A DNA stretch of 55,391 nucleotides, taken from the NCBI GenBank assembly GCA_947500875.1, contig CANMUN010000012.1, positions 1-55,391 of the forward strand, given 5' to 3'. Of the stretch, positions 52,594 to 55,391 are shown in pieces. Source of the stretch: Flavobacteriales bacterium. Lineage in GTDB: Bacteria; Bacteroidota; Bacteroidia; Flavobacteriales_D; Crocinitomicaceae. A program made the translations under genes and the position numbers. Position 1 is the first letter of the stretch. Each line of letters begins with the position of its first letter. A model generated the notes under the pieces. It was given only the letters and a program-made list of their open reading frames with translations. It ran no database searches and was not told the DNA's origin.

Positions 52594-53978
52594 AGCATAA
52601 GTGGTCGGTGAGTTTAGCGCTTTTGGACCTTTTCTCAGCCATCGCTGCATGGACCCTCTTTTACATAGCCAGGACTACGGTTATCGAGGAGAAAGTCTTT
52701 GTTCCGAACGGAACGTTTTATCTCGGAGCCACGGTGGTTCCTATCGGTTTTTTGCTGCTTTATGCCTTGCAAGGAACCTACCTCAACGTGAAAAGACTGT
52801 ACCGTCTGAAAATCCTTCAATTAACGGTTTTTGCCTCATTTTTCGGTTCGATATTGCTGTTTTTTCTCCTGCTCTTGGACGATGACGTAAGTTCGTATCG
52901 AAGCTATTATTTTTCCTTTTCCATTTTGCTTTTGAGCCATTTAACCTTGACCGTTTTGCCGAGGTTAGGCCTCGTTACTTGGATGATTCAGCAACTGCGT
53001 CGCGAAAATCAAGGATTTAAAACCCTTGTCATTGGCGGTAGCGAACGAGCAGTTATGCTATACAATGAAGTGGTGGCGCAAAAAAACAACGTGAGTACCT
53101 TCATTGGTTATGTAAACATCAACGGATCGGACCGAATGTTAGATGCTCAAGTTCCGTACTTAGGACACGTGCGTGATTTAAATGAGATCCTTGCCAACCA
53201 CGAGGTTGAGGAGATTATCATGGCTATTGAACCTTCGGATCATGATCGACTTCAGAAAATTCTGGCCAGAATCCACAATTTTAAAATTGTGGTAAAGGTC
53301 CTACCGGACATGTATGAATTGTTGAGCGGAAAATTGAAAATGACCAACATTTACGGAACCCTGTTCATTGAATTTAATCGGGACGTTATGCCCCTTTGGC
53401 AACAAGCCATGAAGCGTTTCTTGGACATTACGCTTTCCTTGGTGGCCCTTATCGTGTTAACCCCGCTTTACCTTTTATGCGCGATTTTGGTAAAATTGAG
53501 TTCACCCGGACCTGTATTCTTCCTTCAAGAACGCATTGGTTTGAACAATGAGCCCTTCCAGATCATTAAGTTTCGGACGATGTACGTGAACTCCGAGCCC
53601 AATGGCCCTCAGCTGTCCTCCACAAACGACGCTCGAGTTACCCCCATTGGCCGTTTCATGCGCAAAACACGCCTCGATGAATTTCCACAATTCGCCAATG
53701 TGATTCTCGGCCATATGTCCCTGGTTGGACCCCGTCCGGAAAGGCAATTTTACATCGATCAAATTGTGCAACAAGAACCGCAGTACGCTTTGCTGAACCG
53801 CGTTCGACCTGGAATTACTTCCTGGGGACAAGTGAAGTACGGTTATGCAGAAAACGTTGAACAAATGCTCGATCGCATGAAGTTTGACCTGTTGTACATC
53901 AACAACCGAAGCCTCGCCCTCGATTTTAAAATCATGTTTTATACCCTGGCCATTGTCATCAAAGCAAAAGGCAAGTAA
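52590..53978 (+). CDS. polyprenyl glycosylphosphotransferase (exopolysaccharide initiating sugar transferase)
   Basis: A 462-residue membrane enzyme that transfers a sugar-1-phosphate from a nucleotide sugar to undecaprenyl phosphate, the first step of many surface polysaccharides. Four N-terminal hydrophobic segments (about 8-27, 45-62, 75-97, 105-125) are followed by a CoA/NAD-binding-like domain (about 145-250, beginning V-I-G-G-S-E) and the C-terminal Bac_transf domain (about 270-462). The latter has K-R-F-L-D-I, F-L-Q-E-R-I-G, K-F-R-T-M and S-L-V-G-P-R-P-E-R, as in WcaJ/WbaP. It is the last gene of the operon; its TAA abuts the convergent T9SS cargo stop. Confidence 0.94.
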   Translation: MKHKWSVSLALLDLFSAIAAWTLFYIARTTVIEEKVFVPNGTFYLGATVVPIGFLLLYALQGTYLNVKRLYRLKILQLTVFASFFGSILLFFLLLLDDDVSSYRSYYFSFSILLLSHLTLTVLPRLGLVTWMIQQLRRENQGFKTLVIGGSERAVMLYNEVVAQKNNVSTFIGYVNINGSDRMLDAQVPYLGHVRDLNEILANHEVEEIIMAIEPSDHDRLQKILARIHNFKIVVKVLPDMYELLSGKLKMTNIYGTLFIEFNRDVMPLWQQAMKRFLDITLSLVALIVLTPLYLLCAILVKLSSPGPVFFLQERIGLNNEPFQIIKFRTMYVNSEPNGPQLSSTNDARVTPIGRFMRKTRLDEFPQFANVILGHMSLVGPRPERQFYIDQIVQQEPQYALLNRVRPGITSWGQVKYGYAENVEQMLDRMKFDLLYINNRSLALDFKIMFYTLAIVIKAKGK

Positions 53979-55391
53979 TTACTCCACGATTACTTTCAGG
54001 TTCCAAATGGTCCGTTCCGATTCAATTTGCAGTAAGTACCAACCAGCCGCTAAGTGTGACGGAAGTTTTCCTTGGAATTCGTGTTCTCCTTCCGCTGTCC
54101 ATACGCGTTTTCCTTTCCCGTCCCATAAGGATAGTTTTGAATCGGGAATGTGCTTCACGTTGATCGTTCCACCCGGCCGCAAGGGGTTAGGGAAAACGAT
54201 GGGCGAATCCGCATTGGGCGTCGCTGCAAGGCCTAAATTGCTTCCGATATTGATGTTGTCCAAGTACAAGACATTGCCCCAATCGCCTTTATTGCGGAAA
54301 GCCACTTGAACATTGCTTTGTCCTGCCCAAGACGCCAAATTAACGGTATCCGTTCTCCATTGGTTCGATGAAGGCACGAATTCGCTTTGAAAGTCAGGGG
54401 CGGTTGCCAAGTTTTCCCCACCTCGATAATACACGTATTGATAGCTTGCACCGCAATCGGTAGAAACCCCGACGAATAACGAATCCGAATACCCGCCACC
54501 CCAACGGCAGTAAGCTACATCAAAGGTTAACAAAGGTTGATTAACCAATTGATCCCCATCCATGTTGAAGATTAAATCGTCCAAACTTCCCTGTGAGTCG
54601 ATGTTGTAATTGTCGAATTTTGCCGATTTTGTACTCGCAGAGTATCCTCCTACGGTGGGCGATCCTGTCCATGTTCCGCCGTTGTCTTGGTTTTCAATGC
54701 TCCAACCCGTTGGAAGGAAATTGCCTTCAAAGCCCTCTTGAACGATGCCCGGTAGTGCATATTGAGTAACGGTTACCGAAAGCGTGTCGCTGTCGCTTTG
54801 GCCGTTCCCATCGGTTACGGTCAGGATGGCTTGATGGGTTCCTGTACCAAAGTAAACCGCAGGATTACGTAGGGTAGAGGAAGACGGAGATCCGCTGGGG
54901 AAGGTCCAACTCCATTGAGCGTTTTGATGATGTAACACGGAATGATCTTCGAAATAAAAGGAGTCGGCTTGACAGATGACCGTTTGCGCCAGTTTGTCCA
55001 CCATGATGCGGCAAATAGGACCCGATGGCGCCTCATTTAACGCGCTTTCCCAAATGCCTTTACCGTAGGAGGCCAAGCGTACCTTTCCATCTCGGTAGAA
55101 GGGACGCAAAATGTTGCCGTTAATGCTGTTGGGCAATCCTGCATTGTCGAGCGTCCAGTTTCCAGCATTGTTTCGGTAATAAACGGCTTTGTTGGTTGCA
55201 CAATAAACCCCTCCATTGGTTCCGGCAATGTAAAGTAAACTATGCACGCTTTCATTGTTCAAGGCCGAAGAGGTAATGTTGGTAAAGGTTTGTCCCCCGT
55301 TGGTCGTTTCAAAGGTTTTATTGCCATTGCCTCCGCTGGGATAAGCAAGGTACAAGTGTTGGTCGTCGGCGGGGTCTAGGGAAAGCAGCAT
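53979..55391 (-). CDS. T9SS type A cargo protein with BNR-like, PKD and choice-of-anchor J domains (N-terminus off the right edge)
   Basis: At least 470 residues; an ATG codon at the edge is probably internal because no signal peptide is seen, so the 5' part lies outside the window. The visible N-terminal part (about 1-125) looks like the end of a BNR/VPS10-like propeller (T-N-G-G-Q-T-F motif, then G-I-W-E). A PKD domain follows (about 145-215, with W-T-F-P-S-G-S-P and L-T-V-T-D-G-N-G), then a jelly-roll choice-of-anchor J domain (about 225-385, E-G-F-E-G-N-F-L-P-T-G-W) and the type A sorting domain (about 393-470, F-P-N-P-L). It is exported by the type IX system; extracellular sugar or protein binding is plausible. 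Confidence 0.86.
   Translation of the reverse strand: MLLSLDPADDQHLYLAYPSGGNGNKTFETTNGGQTFTNITSSALNNESVHSLLYIAGTNGGVYCATNKAVYYRNNAGNWTLDNAGLPNSINGNILRPFYRDGKVRLASYGKGIWESALNEAPSGPICRIMVDKLAQTVICQADSFYFEDHSVLHHQNAQWSWTFPSGSPSSSTLRNPAVYFGTGTHQAILTVTDGNGQSDSDTLSVTVTQYALPGIVQEGFEGNFLPTGWSIENQDNGGTWTGSPTVGGYSASTKSAKFDNYNIDSQGSLDDLIFNMDGDQLVNQPLLTFDVAYCRWGGGYSDSLFVGVSTDCGASYQYVYYRGGENLATAPDFQSEFVPSSNQWRTDTVNLASWAGQSNVQVAFRNKGDWGNVLYLDNINIGSNLGLAATPNADSPIVFPNPLRPGGTINVKHIPDSKLSLWDGKGKRVWTAEGEHEFQGKLPSHLAAGWYLLQIESERTIWNLKVIVE

Overview
The window looks like chromosomal core DNA from a member of the Bacteroidota, most likely Flavobacteriales (a Crocinitomicaceae/Cryomorphaceae-type organism). Three secreted proteins carry type IX secretion C-terminal domains (two type A, one gliding-motility-associated type B). 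Most transcription units start with a TAnnTTTG (or TAnnTTCG) -7 box, ribosome binding sites are weak, and many products match families typical of this phylum: WG repeats, an M16 protease pair, fused E1 alpha/beta and fused MsrB-MsrA. I see no mobile element, CRISPR array, tRNA or rRNA. No gene-free stretch exceeds 300 bases; the longest is the 173-base rpsO-pnp spacer.

Layout. 1-5220 (minus): the end of a DUF975 membrane protein, then a TraB/GumN protein behind an active/inactive M16 metalloprotease pair. 5327-7280: a secreted beta-rich protein of unknown function and a C40 peptidase. 7281-10142 (minus): PyrR-like phosphoribosyltransferase, MurQ, ureohydrolase and a small membrane protein, overlapped like an operon. 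10220-15757: a radical SAM/SPASM enzyme and a cyanophycin module (cphA, cphB, isoaspartyl dipeptidase). 15844-18514: rpsO and pnp. 18572-26579: a MopE-like calcium-repeat T9SS cargo, an M1 peptidase that appears fused to an outer-membrane beta-barrel, and SppA. 26595-30343: thioredoxin-like protein, 2-oxoacid dehydrogenase E1 fusion and CutC. 30397-35212: grpE-dnaJ, a CPBP protease and an ABC-2 exporter. 35213-40597: AlkB, MscS, thioesterase, DUF1295 protein, MerR regulator, C40 peptidase, queuosine-precursor transporter and lipoprotein MsrBA. 40594-46558: T9SS type B cargo with a small secreted partner, then a WG-repeat protein and a TonB-like protein. 46594-50656: an S24/XRE regulator and the thrS-infC-rpmI-rplT translation cluster. 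50709-53978: a surface-polysaccharide type operon (Gfo/Idh/MocA oxidoreductase, lipoprotein, polyprenyl sugar-phosphate transferase). 53979-55391: a T9SS cargo running off the right edge.

How the genes work together. Cyanophycin (Asp-Arg polymer) can be made by CphA, cut to beta-Asp-Arg by CphB and hydrolysed to Asp and Arg by the isoaspartyl peptidase. MurQ points to recycling of cell-wall MurNAc. GrpE and DnaJ serve DnaK, and MsrBA repairs oxidised methionines in the envelope. The observations most worth checking are the M1-peptidase/beta-barrel fusion, the complete cyanophycin module, the DnaJ with half a zinc centre, candidate ribosomal-protein RNA regulators before rpsO and rplT, a perfect operator-like palindrome before the S24 regulator, and a set of promoters so close to start codons that leaderless transcripts are expected.
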